Part shown: piece after piece, positions 1 to 9,167 of the stretch | How the letters are laid out: every line of letters begins with the position of its first letter | How positions within the stretch are numbered: position 1 is the stretch's first letter | Assembly: GCA_036169595.1 (NCBI GenBank) | Contig: JAVFKY010000012.1 | Span: 1-23,628, forward strand | DNA: 23,628 nt | Reading direction: 5' to 3' | From: Dictyostelium firmibasis | Lineage: Eukaryota; Evosea; Eumycetozoa; Dictyosteliales; Dictyosteliaceae | Translations under genes and position numbers: made by a program | Notes under the pieces: generated by a model | The model's input: only the letters and a program-made list of their open reading frames with translations | Databases searched by the model: none | What the model was told of the DNA's origin: nothing

Positions 1-554
1 AAATAACTCAACACCGTTAGACACCAAGAGCGTAACCTTTAAAGACGACGGCGTACATATGTCTACGGGTCAAAAGGTTTATGACTCTAGTGGAAATGCC
101 GTAGCACCAATCCCCTTGTTGGATACCAAGGGGGTTTTATTTACAGATTTGGGTATAAAATTGGCAGGAAACCAAAAGTATTTAAATTCTCTCGGGAATC
201 CCTATAGAAAATTTCGATACAAAGGGTGTTCAATTTAATACGTCGAATGTCAAATTACCAATAAGCCAAAGCATTTCTTTTACTGGTATGGAGCTATCAA
301 ATGACTCTTTCCTTTTAAAAGAAACAAACTCAAATATTATGTTTTCCAACGCGTTAAAATTAAACCAAACCGGAATTAAATTGGGTGCCGGTGCACGTAT
401 TCTTGACTCTGAAGGTAAAGATTACTCTGAAATCAAATCTGGACAAGCTCGTTTTCCTTCTATTTTACCTTTATCAAGAGTTAACAGTTACGCTTTGAAA
501 CAAGAGACCGTCTTTTTTGTTCAATCATTTACCTTTTCATACAGAACAATTTAA
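1..554 (+). pseudogene. Virus-like fossil: fibre-like repeat protein remnant, cut by window edge
   Basis: The plus strand reads as a protein made of loosely repeated beta-type modules of roughly 30-40 residues, each with an F-x-x-x-G/hydrophobic-x-L pattern (for example FTDLGIKLAG and LNQTGIKLGAG) and short Gly/Asp/Ser turns (DSSGN, DSEGK). This resembles the shaft repeats of viral fibre or tail-spike proteins. No family is recognised, so the fibre role is inference. The gene begins outside the window and its C-terminal end is near 554. Codons are less A/T-biased than in the Asn/Thr ORF at 18836-19353. It looks broken, with about one break visible. Context: same strand as the integrase zinc-finger remnant and the basic protein downstream, so probably one virus-like element. 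Confidence 0.4.
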
Positions 555-559
555 AAAAA

Positions 560-1300
560 TATAATAAAACATCTTTTTTATCACCATACCTTATTTTTAT
601 AAACGTTTTATTTTTAAATTTTTAACACCATATTTTTATATAGCGTTAAATTTTGAATTTTTTATAGCGCTATACAAAAAATAAAACGTTATATTCAATT
701 TTTTTATAGCGCTATACAAAAAATAAAGCGTTATATTTTTTTTTTATAACGCTGTATTAAAAATATAGTGTTATTATTTATTTTTAATAGCGCTATACAA
801 AAAATAAAGCGTTATATTTTAATATTTCAATAACACTATATAAAAAATATTTTACAATAACTTAAATTTTTATAACGCTATATAAAAATAAAGCGCTATA
901 CTTTAAGTTTTTTATGGCGCTATACAAAAAATAAAGCGTTATATTTTATCAACGCTATACAAAATATATAGCGTTATATTTTAATTTTTTAATAACGCTA
1001 TACAAAATATATAGCGCTATACTTTAATTTTTTGTAACACAATATAAAATATATAGCGCTATATTTTACAATAACTCAAATTTTTATAATGCTATATAAA
1101 AAATGAAGCGCTATACTTTAAATTTTTAATAGCGCTATACAAAAAATAAAGCGTTATATTTTAATTTTTTTAATAACACTATACAAAATATATAGCGCTA
1201 TATTTTATTTTTGTAACGCTTTGCTTTTTTTATAGCGCTATAAAAACACTTTTTTTTTTGAACGCTAATATCGTTAAATTTTTTTATAGCGCTAAATTTT
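560..1300. repeat. Array of about 14 imperfect A/T-rich hairpin units built on AGCGCTATA
   Basis: This gene-free stretch consists of diverged tandem units of about 43-47 bp. Each pairs a TAACGCTATA- or TAGCGCTATA-type arm with an AGCGTTATA- or AGCGCTATA-type arm across an A-rich spacer (CAAAAAATA). Units are separated by T-runs. Clear examples start near 663, 705, 787, 915, 955, 992, 1131 and 1192. The almost only G/C in 700 bp is the self-complementary GCGC/ACGT core, so the palindrome looks maintained while the spacers drift. Each unit could fold as a hairpin in DNA or RNA. No coding potential is seen on either strand. Confidence 0.8.
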
Positions 1301-1334
1301 TCTTGAAAAACCGAAAAAAAAAAATTTAAATAAA

Positions 1335-1515
1335 GATTTTATAAGAGCATTAGAGGCTATCCATTCCGTAAAACATAGGTCAACATCAGTGATGAATGAA
1401 AAATTCCGTAAAGAGTATAATCTTTATGCCCCTGGTTTCTATAATTTCATTAATACATTTATAGAAAATTGTGAGTTCTGTAAAAATAAAAAAGAAAGTA
1501 GACAAAGAGAGAATT
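1335..1515 (+). pseudogene. Virus-like fossil: integrase-type HHCC zinc-finger remnant
   Basis: The plus strand reads IHSVKHRS, then about 30 residues including LYAPGFYNFI, then ENCEFCKN. His-x3-His followed by Cys-x2-Cys is the layout of the N-terminal zinc-binding (H2C2) domain of retrovirus-type integrases. That domain is shared by LTR elements, Polintons and Ginger-type DNA transposons. Only this domain is seen; no DDE catalytic core was found next to it. Together with the fibre-like remnant upstream, a Polinton-like or other capsid-bearing integrating element is the favoured reading. An isolated retroelement piece is the alternative. It does not match the integrase of the Skipper copy in this window (HDAKYSGH...CAVC) beyond the motif. 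Confidence 0.5.
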
Positions 1516-2198
1516 AAAGAAACAGAAAAAGAGGATAAAAAAGATAAAAACGAAAAAAAAACCACCGAAACTTCTATCGTCGTACCGCCAACAGTCGATA
1601 GAGAGGTTTGTGATTTATCGTCCCCCACAACAAAGACGATCAATTCCCTTACAGGCTTTATGAAGACTTTGGTCGAAGGTTTATCCAATCGTATCGATTC
1701 TCGTTTTTCTGATATGGATAAGAAAGTGGAGAACAATAATGAGAGAGTGGAAAGGCTTTAGCTACCGAAGAATCAATTCCTGACGACAGATTGTCTGTAG
1801 CCTCCACCGATGACGAATACGACCGTCTCACGCTTATTACATTACCCTTCCCCACCGAAGCCCAAAGGGCTGCAGAGCCAATGAGGAAAATATTAGAGTC
1901 CCCAGGTTTGGGTGCTAGTAATGTCACAGTATATGGATACCGACCTGGTCCCAGCACCGTAAAGGTGAGAACGAGATGGTACGAGAGAAGATTTTTATAT
2001 AATAGCTCTTTTTTAAGAAAATATTTTAGGTCTATAGCGATCTTCAAAGAAAAATGTGGTGTAGTTCCTCAAAAAAAGGGTTCCAATAAGTTTAAAGAGG
2101 TTTCCGAAGCCAGTGGAACTAAAAGAAAAAACCCAATAGAAGAGGTCAACGAGTCCGAAGAGAACGAACCAAATAAAAAAATAAAAAAAAAAAGATAA
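1471..2198 (+). pseudogene. Virus-like fossil: charged, basic-tailed protein remnant
   Basis: Plus-strand coding signal continues through this region. A Lys/Glu-rich head (KKKVDKERIKETEKEDKK) is followed by a segment with coiled-coil character (SDMDKKVENNNERVERL). A compact hydrophobic part contains LPFPTEAQRAAEPMRKIL and VYGYRPGPSTVKVRTRWYERRF, and the end is a strongly basic tail (NKKIKKKR) that resembles a nuclear-localisation or DNA-binding tail. No family is recognised; a DNA-binding or virion-core role is only a guess. Codon use is mixed and less A/T-biased than the host-like ORF, like the remnant at the left edge. The region looks broken, with about one or two breaks. It shares strand and neighbourhood with the integrase remnant. 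Confidence 0.35.
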
Positions 2199-2320
2199 AA
2201 AGATTTTAATTTACGATCAGTGAGCTACAGGCTATAGAATATACCCTTTACCGGTTATGGTTAAAGAGAAAAAAAATATAAAATTTTATCTTTGTGTAAT
2301 TTAAAAATTGTTTTTGTAGT

Positions 2321-2759
2321 CTTTTATCAAATGCAGCTGTTTGACCAAGATGTCTTAGAACATCAAATGCCTTATCTTTTATTGATGGTTGAACCATTGG
2401 GCCATCGTGTATTGTTACAGCACTTTCTGGTTTATTCAAATCCATATGGGCAAGTCTTTAGTATATCTACGGGACTACCATTTGATCCCATTCTTCCCAA
2501 ATTATGGTCATTCAATGTTGTTCAGGTATATTTAAGATTGTATGCACATTCACAGGAGAAGGATAAAAGGTTCTGGGATAGTGCTGTTTATTGTTATATG
2601 CTACTACCAAGAATGTATTTTGATACCACATTGAAAACAGGTGTATGGAAAAATGATGATGCCTATTTATTAGAGCAAAGATTACATTGGAATGGTTATT
2701 TAAATTTAAAAGATCATCAGGTAAAAAATCTTGGATTATTTTTCCTTGTGGAATATTGA
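2321..2759 (+). CDS. Unrecognised ORF tail, probably the C-terminal exon of a gene
   Basis: The frame is open from about 2291 to a TGA at 2757-2759, about 145 residues. A pyrimidine-rich stretch ending TTTTTGTAG at 2312-2320 looks like a 3' splice site, so I place the exon start at 2321; the first ATG in frame is at 2331. The protein is rich in Leu, Tyr and Trp (VYLRLYAHSQ, RFWDSAVYCYMLLP, RLHWNGYLNL), which suggests a folded helical domain, but I do not recognise it. CAGGTAAAA near 2719 could be a 5' splice site, so the last about 12 residues are uncertain. The outer DIRS-1 begins 22 bp after the stop. It could be a host gene, part of the flanking virus-like element, or the post-RT part of a LINE ORF2. 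The opposite strand also carries a 65-codon ORF with good host codons (2248-2445), so strand choice is not certain. Confidence 0.4.
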
Positions 2760-2781
2760 ATACCTGAATGATTCATTGTTT

Positions 2782-3073
2782 AATTAAAAATTTAAATAAT
2801 TAAATTATATTTTATATTAAATATATATATTTAAATTTATGAATATATTTATTTATTTGAAATTCCCAAATATTTAAGATAATTTTCAGAGAAATTCAAG
2901 AGATTTTCTGGAGATATTTTAGCTCGAAAAAATTATTGAAAAAATGAAAAATTTCGAGTTTGAAAAAAGTTGCCACGTGTCACGCACCTATTTTTTTGAG
3001 TTTTGAGAAATTTTGAAGAAAGTAAAAACAGTATAAATAGTGGCACTAAACATTGAAAACAATTTGATTTATA
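2782..3073 (-). repeat. Right inverted terminal repeat of outer DIRS-1
   Basis: This matches the reverse complement of 16210-16502 (right terminal repeat of the inner copy) and, without the outermost extension, the left repeats at 11764-12027 and 18532-18794. It contains the shared GCCACGTGTCACGCACC core and the TATAAATAGTGGCAC promoter-like motif. The extra outer A/T-rich extension found only on right repeats is present. Confidence 0.9.
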
Positions 3074-3108
3074 TGGAATTCCGACTAAGGGAGGGCGGGC
3101 TGGGACCA

Positions 3109-3191
3109 ATTTAAATATATATATTTAATATAAAATATAATTTAATTATTAAATTTTTAATTTATATTATCATATATATATTTAAATTTAT
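3109..3191 (-). repeat. Internal complementary region of outer DIRS-1
   Basis: A/T-rich block of about 83 bp between the recombinase stop and the right terminal repeat. It is complementary to the two outer ends of DIRS-1 placed side by side, as in the inner copy at 16089-16175. In DIRS elements this region is believed to act as the template that restores the termini through a circular intermediate. Confidence 0.85.
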
Positions 3192-3698
3192 GAAAGTTGG
3201 ACTACATTATTTAAGAAACCACCAGATTTTTCACCAATGATTTTCTTGTCATAAAAGTTATCAACTGTATCATTTGATTTCCAACGACCGAGTTTCTTGA
3301 CCACATGGAATGGAACATTACTGGACAACAAGAGAGAAGCCATAGCGGAACGAGTAGAGTGAGATTTAAACTTTGTAATATCAATACCTGATTTTGAAAG
3401 TATTGATAAAACTATAGAGTTTATATATTCGACTGAAACTGGATTACCATCACGGAGAATGAATACCGAGTCACCAGATGAAACAGTTCTTCTTTGTTCA
3501 GAGTGTTTGAGGTATCTTGAAAGATGGAGAACTGGACAAATACTTGCATTTGATTCATCTAATGAAGTTAATTCTAAAATGGAAATATCAGCATTCTTTG
3601 TATTCCTTTGTTCTTTTGCATTAATAACAGGAGCTTTAATTGAGTGTTCAGTGATTATTAAATTCTTGTAAGACCATTTGACCAAATCAGATGATCTT
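3188..3698 (-). pseudogene. Outer DIRS-1: C-terminal part of tyrosine recombinase (fossil)
   Basis: Minus-strand coding sequence essentially identical to the end of the inner copy recombinase. It includes the HSTRSA box (His-x2-Arg) and the VDNFYDK box with the presumed nucleophilic Tyr. It is separated from the rest of its gene by the Skipper-type insertion at 3699-10232. Confidence 0.85.
3694..3698. repeat. Target-site duplication ATCTT, left copy
   Basis: ATCTT directly precedes the 5' LTR and is repeated at 10233-10237 directly after the 3' LTR. The uninterrupted inner DIRS-1 has a single CCTT-containing version at this place. A 5-bp duplication is typical of Ty3/gypsy integrases. Confidence 0.9.
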
Positions 3699-4079
3699 TG
3701 TTAGAGTTTAACTAGTTTTATTAAAAGAAATAGTAACTCAAGACACAAAATAATGAAATTATGTTCTCAAGACGAAGTTCGTAAAAATTAAATTAAATTT
3801 TTACAATTGTCGAAATTTTGTTATTTTTTTCTCTTCGAAAAAGTCGAAGATGTTTTTATAATTTTTTAAAATAAATCATTACGCTAGTTTTTTCCCACAC
3901 TGAAACTTTACCTTTATTGTAAGAATTTTTATATTTATTTGTTTTAATTATATAAATAAAATTAGATAGAAATTAGGATGTAGATTGTATGATTATATTA
4001 TAGAGATAGTTAGTGGATATACAGGTACAGCATTAGTAGTTATATAGTTAGAATAAGTAAACGAGGGGAAACCCCAACA
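3699..4079 (+). repeat. 5' LTR of Skipper-type element
   Basis: A 381-bp repeat beginning TGTTAGAGTT and ending GAAACCCCAACA, with the standard TG...CA ends. It appears identical to the 3' LTR at 9852-10232. It contains a short inverted repeat around CTCTTCGAAAAAGTCGAAGA that could fold in the transcript. A related, diverged, reversed piece lies at 23035-23214. Confidence 0.95.
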
Positions 4080-4465
4080 CTTTTTTATTTTTTTTTTTTT
4101 TCTGACAAGAGAGATAAAAAGTTATAAAGAGGGAAAGATACATCAATATCTATATTCACAAAAGATGAATAATAGGTAGTTGGTGATATCAATAGTGCAG
4201 CATTAAGAAAAATAAAAAGATTGATGCAAGAGACTATGTATTTATTTTTATTTTTTTGAAAAAAAGAAAATAAAAATAAATATGTAAGGATATATCTGCT
4301 CAATGAATAAAAATTCTTTAAATGTGATAGCCTATTAATTGTTGTATAGTGTTGTTATAAAATGTTAATTCTTTTGAAAAAAAAAAAAAATAATAATAAA
4401 ATAATTAAGATAAAATATTAATTAATAATTTTAGTCTTTAAATTAATTTTACTATTATAAAAAAT
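4080..4465 (+). other. Skipper-type 5' leader, no gene seen
   Basis: A/T-rich leader between the 5' LTR and gag, starting with a long T-run (about 4081-4101) and containing further A- and T-runs. I see no clear tRNA primer-binding site next to the LTR. No ORF is convincing; the 72-codon ORF on the minus strand is low-complexity. Confidence 0.6.
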
Positions 4466-5587
4466 ATGTCAAAAAAAGCAAACAATTCAAAGAACACAAC
4501 AACAACAACAACATCACCTACAAAAATAGTTGATAACTCTCGAATAGTAGAGAATCCGGAGTTATTCCAAACTCATTCGGATAGTGAAGCATCAGATGCT
4601 ATCACTGTTAGTCAACTAGCCAAGATGGTGAAAGACCTCGAGAGAAAATTGGCGGAGAAGGCTAATGAAATGGAGAAGTTTAAGGATAACTCCAGAAGAA
4701 TAATGGATAGTAAGACGGTTGAAAGTGTTAAAACCGCAGCCAATGGAGAGATACAATATCAAAGATTTGTAGATTTCTGCCCATTATTTAATATAAAGCC
4801 TAATCTTAGCGAATTTTTGAGAAATGGTTGTGCCAATGACAAAACCGCACCACACCTAGATTGCTACGACAAAGAGGTGGAGGGTGAAGAGTTAAAAAGT
4901 ATATTAAGAAGAGTGCACAAGGCACACAAAGAGGCCGAGAGAGCGAGTGACCTCCCAGTCATTATCATGGATCTGGTTGAAGCCGTCACTAACTCCCAAA
5001 AGATTAACAGTTCATTTGAGACTGATAAGAACCTTGATAGAGTGTACAACTTTATTAATATCTACAGTCCACCTCACTACAATGGTAAAACAGTAGAGGA
5101 GAAATTTAATAAGGACTGTGAGAACAAGGTCAAAATCTGCAAAGAGATGCTGATTGCTTCAGTTCATCCACAATTCGCCTCTGAAGTTAGAGCACTAATC
5201 TCCAATGAAAAGTGTATCGACGCTTCGCGTAGCAAAATATCTGACTTCATTTTCAATAATGAAATAAGATTAAAAAGCTTTACTGGTAAGAGACAACGTG
5301 AAGAAAATATCACAAGTCCAGGTAATGCAAGGCTACAAAGCCCAAAACCAATCCAACCAGCCGAGAGAAAGGCGATGCTAGAAGGCATTAGAAAAAAGGG
5401 TAGTGGTTGTGGTCCAAATGTTAATCTTACAACAATCAATGACAACATTTTGTTATTTAGAAGTAATAATAATGTATGTCTCAATTGTGGAAGAAATCAT
5501 TTAGTTAAAGAATGTAGAGCTCAGTCGAGTAATGAAAAGGTTCAAATCGACAAGAGTCAAAGTCCATTCAAAAGAATGACCAAATGA
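4466..5587 (+). CDS. Skipper-type Gag
   Basis: A 373-residue structural protein that would form the particle shell and bind the genomic RNA. It starts with a Thr-run (KNTTTTTTSPT) and a Glu/Lys-rich heptad-like stretch at about residues 48-75 (LERKLAEKANEMEKF). A helical middle section follows, then a retroviral-type zinc knuckle near residues 338-350 (CLNCGRNHLVKEC), diagnostic of Gag nucleocapsid. The ATG at 4466 follows an A-rich leader (AAAAAAT), the usual Dictyostelium start context. Pol follows directly in the same reading phase, which would suit a gag-pol fusion made by read-through, a strategy used by several gag-pol elements. Confidence 0.85.
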   Translation: MSKKANNSKNTTTTTTSPTKIVDNSRIVENPELFQTHSDSEASDAITVSQLAKMVKDLERKLAEKANEMEKFKDNSRRIMDSKTVESVKTAANGEIQYQRFVDFCPLFNIKPNLSEFLRNGCANDKTAPHLDCYDKEVEGEELKSILRRVHKAHKEAERASDLPVIIMDLVEAVTNSQKINSSFETDKNLDRVYNFINIYSPPHYNGKTVEEKFNKDCENKVKICKEMLIASVHPQFASEVRALISNEKCIDASRSKISDFIFNNEIRLKSFTGKRQREENITSPGNARLQSPKPIQPAERKAMLEGIRKKGSGCGPNVNLTTINDNILLFRSNNNVCLNCGRNHLVKECRAQSSNEKVQIDKSQSPFKRMTK

Positions 5588-8500
5588 TGCCATGCCGATG
5601 ATGGTGTAGAAAATAATAATAATAAAATAAATAAAAAATATTTTTTTCCAAACTATCATCACATAGAAGATCATGATCAATTAGATGATCATGACTCATT
5701 AAAAAAACTTGAAGACATTTATTTTAATTTAAAACATTCAAACAATGAAAGTGAGAATGATGATCCTAATAAAGGACAGAATAAAATAAAGAAGTTCCTT
5801 CAAAAAGTATATGAGGTTAAACTAAAACACAATGAAGAGATTGAAATTCCTTCAAAGGTGAAGATAGAGAAACCCATAAAAATAATAAATAAAGAAATTG
5901 ATAATAAAATTAAAGATAATAATAAAAATTATATTGTTAATTTATTTAATCAATTAAAAGAAACTAATTTCAACTTTGATTCCATAAAGAGAAAAGGGGA
6001 AGAAAAGGTTAAAGAAATTTATGAAATTAGATTTAACGAAAATAAAAAACCTTTAATTACAATGGTTGCTAATTCATCCATTGGTAATAAAGATATAATG
6101 ATTCCTATTGTAAAAGGTATTATGATAGAGAAAAAAAATAACATGAACAAACCACGTTTGATATTAGATCCAAAGAAGGTAAATGAAACCATAAAAGTGA
6201 TCTTGGATACAGGTAGTAATATCAGTTTAATTAATAGAAAATTATTAACTGAGGAGATGAAATCAATGATTCACAACAGTAAAGATATTGTTGAATTTCC
6301 ACTACTTGGTATTAAAGAATCAAATGTGCAAGATGTTAATATACAGTTAGGAGATGACGTATATAAATTTATTGTAACTGATGTCGAAGTAGTTGATGTT
6401 TTAATTGGTAATGATATTTTAAAAGAATCAATCATTGATCAACAAAAACAATTACTCATCCTTAACAATAGAAGGTATAGAATAACATACCAAAAATCAA
6501 AAGAGTATAAGTGTAATTTGAATACCGAAGAGGAAGAATACATTAACTCTAAATTCGAAGAAGATGAAGACATAAAAGATAAAGTAATAGAAATTGTCGA
6601 AAATCTTCCATCAACAATTTGTGATATATTAGTAAAAACAAATCCTTCTGAGGAAGAGATTGAAATAATAACTAATTTTATCAGCGAAGAGTTTGAAGAT
6701 GTGATAGTTGAGAAACTTCCAGAAATTTCTGATCAATTAAAGAAATCTAGAAGGAATAAAATTATTCACAATATTCTGATTAAAACAGGTATGGAAATAA
6801 AACCAGCAAAAAAGTTGATTTATTACACATCAGATGATCAGAAAAAGGTAGTAGAAGAGATGATTGAGAAATTTTTAGATCTAGGTATTATAACAAGATC
6901 AAAATCCAATTATTCTTCTCCAATTATCCTCATCAGAGAGGAGAGTAAATGGCGAATAGTTCATGATTATCGTAATTTAAATGAAGTAACAGTAAGAGAT
7001 GAACATCCATTTACACCAGCAGATAATTTAATCAGTCAATGTAAAGATTCTAAATTGTTTTCTAAATTTGACATGATTATGGGATTCTTCCAAGTGATGT
7101 TAAATCCAAAACATCAACAATATACGGCGTTTACAACCCACATTGGAAAATTCGAGTATCTCAGAATGCCGATGGGATTGGTAAATTCGCCTTCAACATT
7201 TGCTAGGCTTATGGTTGAAACCTTTGGAAAAATTAAGAATCTACTACAATACTTTGATGATTTATTAATTCATACAAAGGAGAATTATAAAAAACATTTT
7301 ATTGAAATAATTAGAATGTTATTATATTGTAGAAAATACATGATTTATATTGCAAAATCAAAAAGTCATATGTTCAAAAAAGAAGTAGATTTTTTAGGAT
7401 TTCAAATAAATCAAAAAGGTATTTCTCCAAGAGCTGCTAAGATTAGAGCCATCACTGAATTACCAAACCCAAGAACCGCAAAAGAGGCTGAATCTGCTTT
7501 AGGTTTGTTTGGATTCTTCAGAAGAGTTATTCCCAAGTATGCAGAGAAAACTGCATTCATATCAGCTGAATCAAAGGTCAAGGGGGGGAAACTATCCGAT
7601 AAAGCAATAGAAGAATTCATTGCATTAAAGGAAGAGTTTAAAGGTGACAATATTGTTGCTATCCCAATCGAAAAGAACGATGATCCTGTTGACATGGAAT
7701 TACTTGAGGAACCACACGGATTACCAGTTAAGGATCCGGATAATATATTTAATGGTGGATACCATCTATATTGTGATGTTAGTGACCTAGCTTTGTCAGG
7801 TGTACTATATCAAATACAAGAAAGTAGACTCAGACCAATATGGTTTCATAGTAGAAAACTATCTGAAACTCAGAAAAGATACAGTATTGGTGATAGAGAA
7901 TTCCTTTCGATAGTTGATTCACTCAAAAAATTCCAATATTTATTAATGGGGAAAAGAGTGACAATTTATACTGACCACCAAAACCTACTATATGTTATTA
8001 ATAAGACGAGCGAACAGCTATTGTCGAATAGACAAATAAACTATATAAAATATTTAGAAGAGTTTAATGCAAAATTAATACATATTAGTGGTAATAAAAA
8101 TGGTGTGGCTGATTTCTTATCTCGTAAATATGACTCATTCCAGTGGGATGCCTCATTTTTAGAGAAGATTAAAGAAGAACAAGAAGGTTCGGAATGGCTA
8201 AAAGAGATGAAAAATAATCAAAATCTCTGCATCGAAGGAACCAATGATATATATTATCTTGTAGAAGATGGTATAAGAAAATTAATAATTATAGAAAAAG
8301 AAACTATAGATAAAATAGTAAGAGAATATCATGACGCCAAATATAGTGGTCATAAGTCATTCGAAGTCGTGTATAATAACATTAGACATGATTACTATTT
8401 TAGAGATATGTATTCTATAATTAAAAGATATATCAAATCTTGTGCAGTATGCCAATTGAATATCAATAGAAAGGAAACTGGGTTACTTCAAAGTTTAGAA

Positions 8501-9082
8501 ATACCCTATGAGGTTTGGAGGGACATATCAATGGATTTCGTCTCCATGCCCAAATCTAAAATGGCAATGAATGGATTCCAAGTTGAAGTAGATCAATGCT
8601 GCATGATAGTATGTAGATTATCTAAAATGATTCATGCAATCCCATGTGCTAAAACCATCAATGCTGAACATACAGCACAACTCATGTTGAATCATGTTTT
8701 CAGATTACATGGTTATCCAAGGACCATTGTATCAGACAGAGACCCAAAATTCATATCGGAAATTTGGAGACTTTGGGCTGAAACTATGGATTCGAAATTA
8801 AAAATGACTGTTGCACATAGAGCGAAAGGGGATGGCCAAACTGAAAGAAAAATTCAAGAATTCGTTGCAATCCTAACAAAGATGTCGAGCACATACGGAG
8901 AAGGATGGGCCGATCTTACTGCGTTAGCAGAATTTGCAATGAATTCATCTATTAGTAAGGTAACCAAAATGTCACCTTTCCAAGCAGTTTATGGTTTCAA
9001 TCCACCAACTCCAGTGAGTCATTTTAATACTTTAACAAGAACTAAGATTCCGTTGAGTAGTATCAAAAAAAATCATACGTGA
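5588..9082 (+). CDS. Skipper-type Pol: protease, reverse transcriptase, RNase H, integrase
   Basis: Coding signal runs from just after gag. It has an acidic linker, an aspartic protease with DTGSNISLI near 6205, and a reverse transcriptase with SKFDMIMGF, the MPMGL box and YFDD near 7250. RNase H covers LYCDVSDLALSG (about 7768) to YTDHQNLL (about 7967). Integrase has an HHCC zinc finger (HDAKYSGH...CAVC, about 8329-8450) and a DDE core (MDF about 8530, SDRDPKF about 8736, TERKIQEF about 8840). Protease-RT-RNase H-integrase is the Ty3/gypsy order. No convincing ATG opens this frame near gag, consistent with expression as a gag-pol fusion. The proteins copy the element RNA into DNA and insert it into the genome. 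Confidence 0.85.
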   Translation, partial: CHADDGVENNNNKINKKYFFPNYHHIEDHDQLDDHDSLKKLEDIYFNLKHSNNESENDDPNKGQNKIKKFLQKVYEVKLKHNEEIEIPSKVKIEKPIKIINKEIDNKIKDNNKNYIVNLFNQLKETNFNFDSIKRKGEEKVKEIYEIRFNENKKPLITMVANSSIGNKDIMIPIVKGIMIEKKNNMNKPRLILDPKKVNETIKVILDTGSNISLINRKLLTEEMKSMIHNSKDIVEFPLLGIKESNVQDVNIQLGDDVYKFIVTDVEVVDVLIGNDILKESIIDQQKQLLILNNRRYRITYQKSKEYKCNLNTEEEEYINSKFEEDEDIKDKVIEIVENLPSTICDILVKTNPSEEEIEIITNFISEEFEDVIVEKLPEISDQLKKSRRNKIIHNILIKTGMEIKPAKKLIYYTSDDQKKVVEEMIEKFLDLGIITRSKSNYSSPIILIREESKWRIVHDYRNLNEVTVRDEHPFTPADNLISQCKDSKLFSKFDMIMGFFQVMLNPKHQQYTAFTTHIGKFEYLRMPMGLVNSPSTFARLMVETFGKIKNLLQYFDDLLIHTKENYKKHFIEIIRMLLYCRKYMIYIAKSKSHMFKKEVDFLGFQINQKGISPRAAKIRAITELPNPRTAKEAESALGLFGFFRRVIPKYAEKTAFISAESKVKGGKLSDKAIEEFIALKEEFKGDNIVAIPIEKNDDPVDMELLEEPHGLPVKDPDNIFNGGYHLYCDVSDLALSGVLYQIQESRLRPIWFHSRKLSETQKRYSIGDREFLSIVDSLKKFQYLLMGKRVTIYTDHQNLLYVINKTSEQLLSNRQINYIKYLEEFNAKLIHISGNKNGVADFLSRKYDSFQWDASFLEKIKEEQEGSEWLKEMKNNQNLCIEGTNDIYYLVEDGIRKLIIIEKETIDKIVREYHDAKYSGHKSFEVVYNNIRHDYYFRDMYSIIKRYIKSCAVCQLNINRKETGLLQSLEIPYEVWRDISMDFVSMPKSKMAMNGFQVEVDQCCMIVCRLSKMIHAIPCAKTINAEHTAQLMLNHVFRLHGYPRTIVSDRDPKFISEIWRLWAETMDSKLKMTVAHRAKGDGQTERKIQEFVAILTKMSSTYGEGWADLTALAEFAMNSSISKVTKMSPFQAVYGFNPPTPVSHFNTLTRTKIPLSSIKKNHT

Positions 9083-9167
9083 TAATATTCTTGATGCTCA
9101 AATAACCTCACAAAAATATTATAATAAAAATCGTGGTAAAGCACCCGACTACAAAATAGGTGACAAA

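Noticed and set aside
560-1300. CRISPR-like array
   Set aside because: The units are diverged, palindromic and lack unique spacers of constant length, there are no cas genes, and the setting is eukaryotic.
1386-2047. Minus-strand ORFs opposite the virus-like basic protein region
   Set aside because: Ser/Phe-rich readings antisense to a Lys/Glu-rich region; typical shadows.
2248-2445. Minus-strand ORF of 65 codons (MDLNKPESAV...)
   Set aside because: Codon use is good, but it is short, fades into A/T-rich sequence and is fully antisense to the longer plus-strand frame. It remains a possible alternative and is mentioned under that gene.
4080-4110. Primer-binding site after the 5' LTR
   Set aside because: The sequence next to the LTR is a T-run with no convincing complement to a tRNA 3' end.
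7411-7695. Minus-strand ORF of 94 codons inside pol
   Set aside because: Antisense shadow of the reverse transcriptase to RNase H region.
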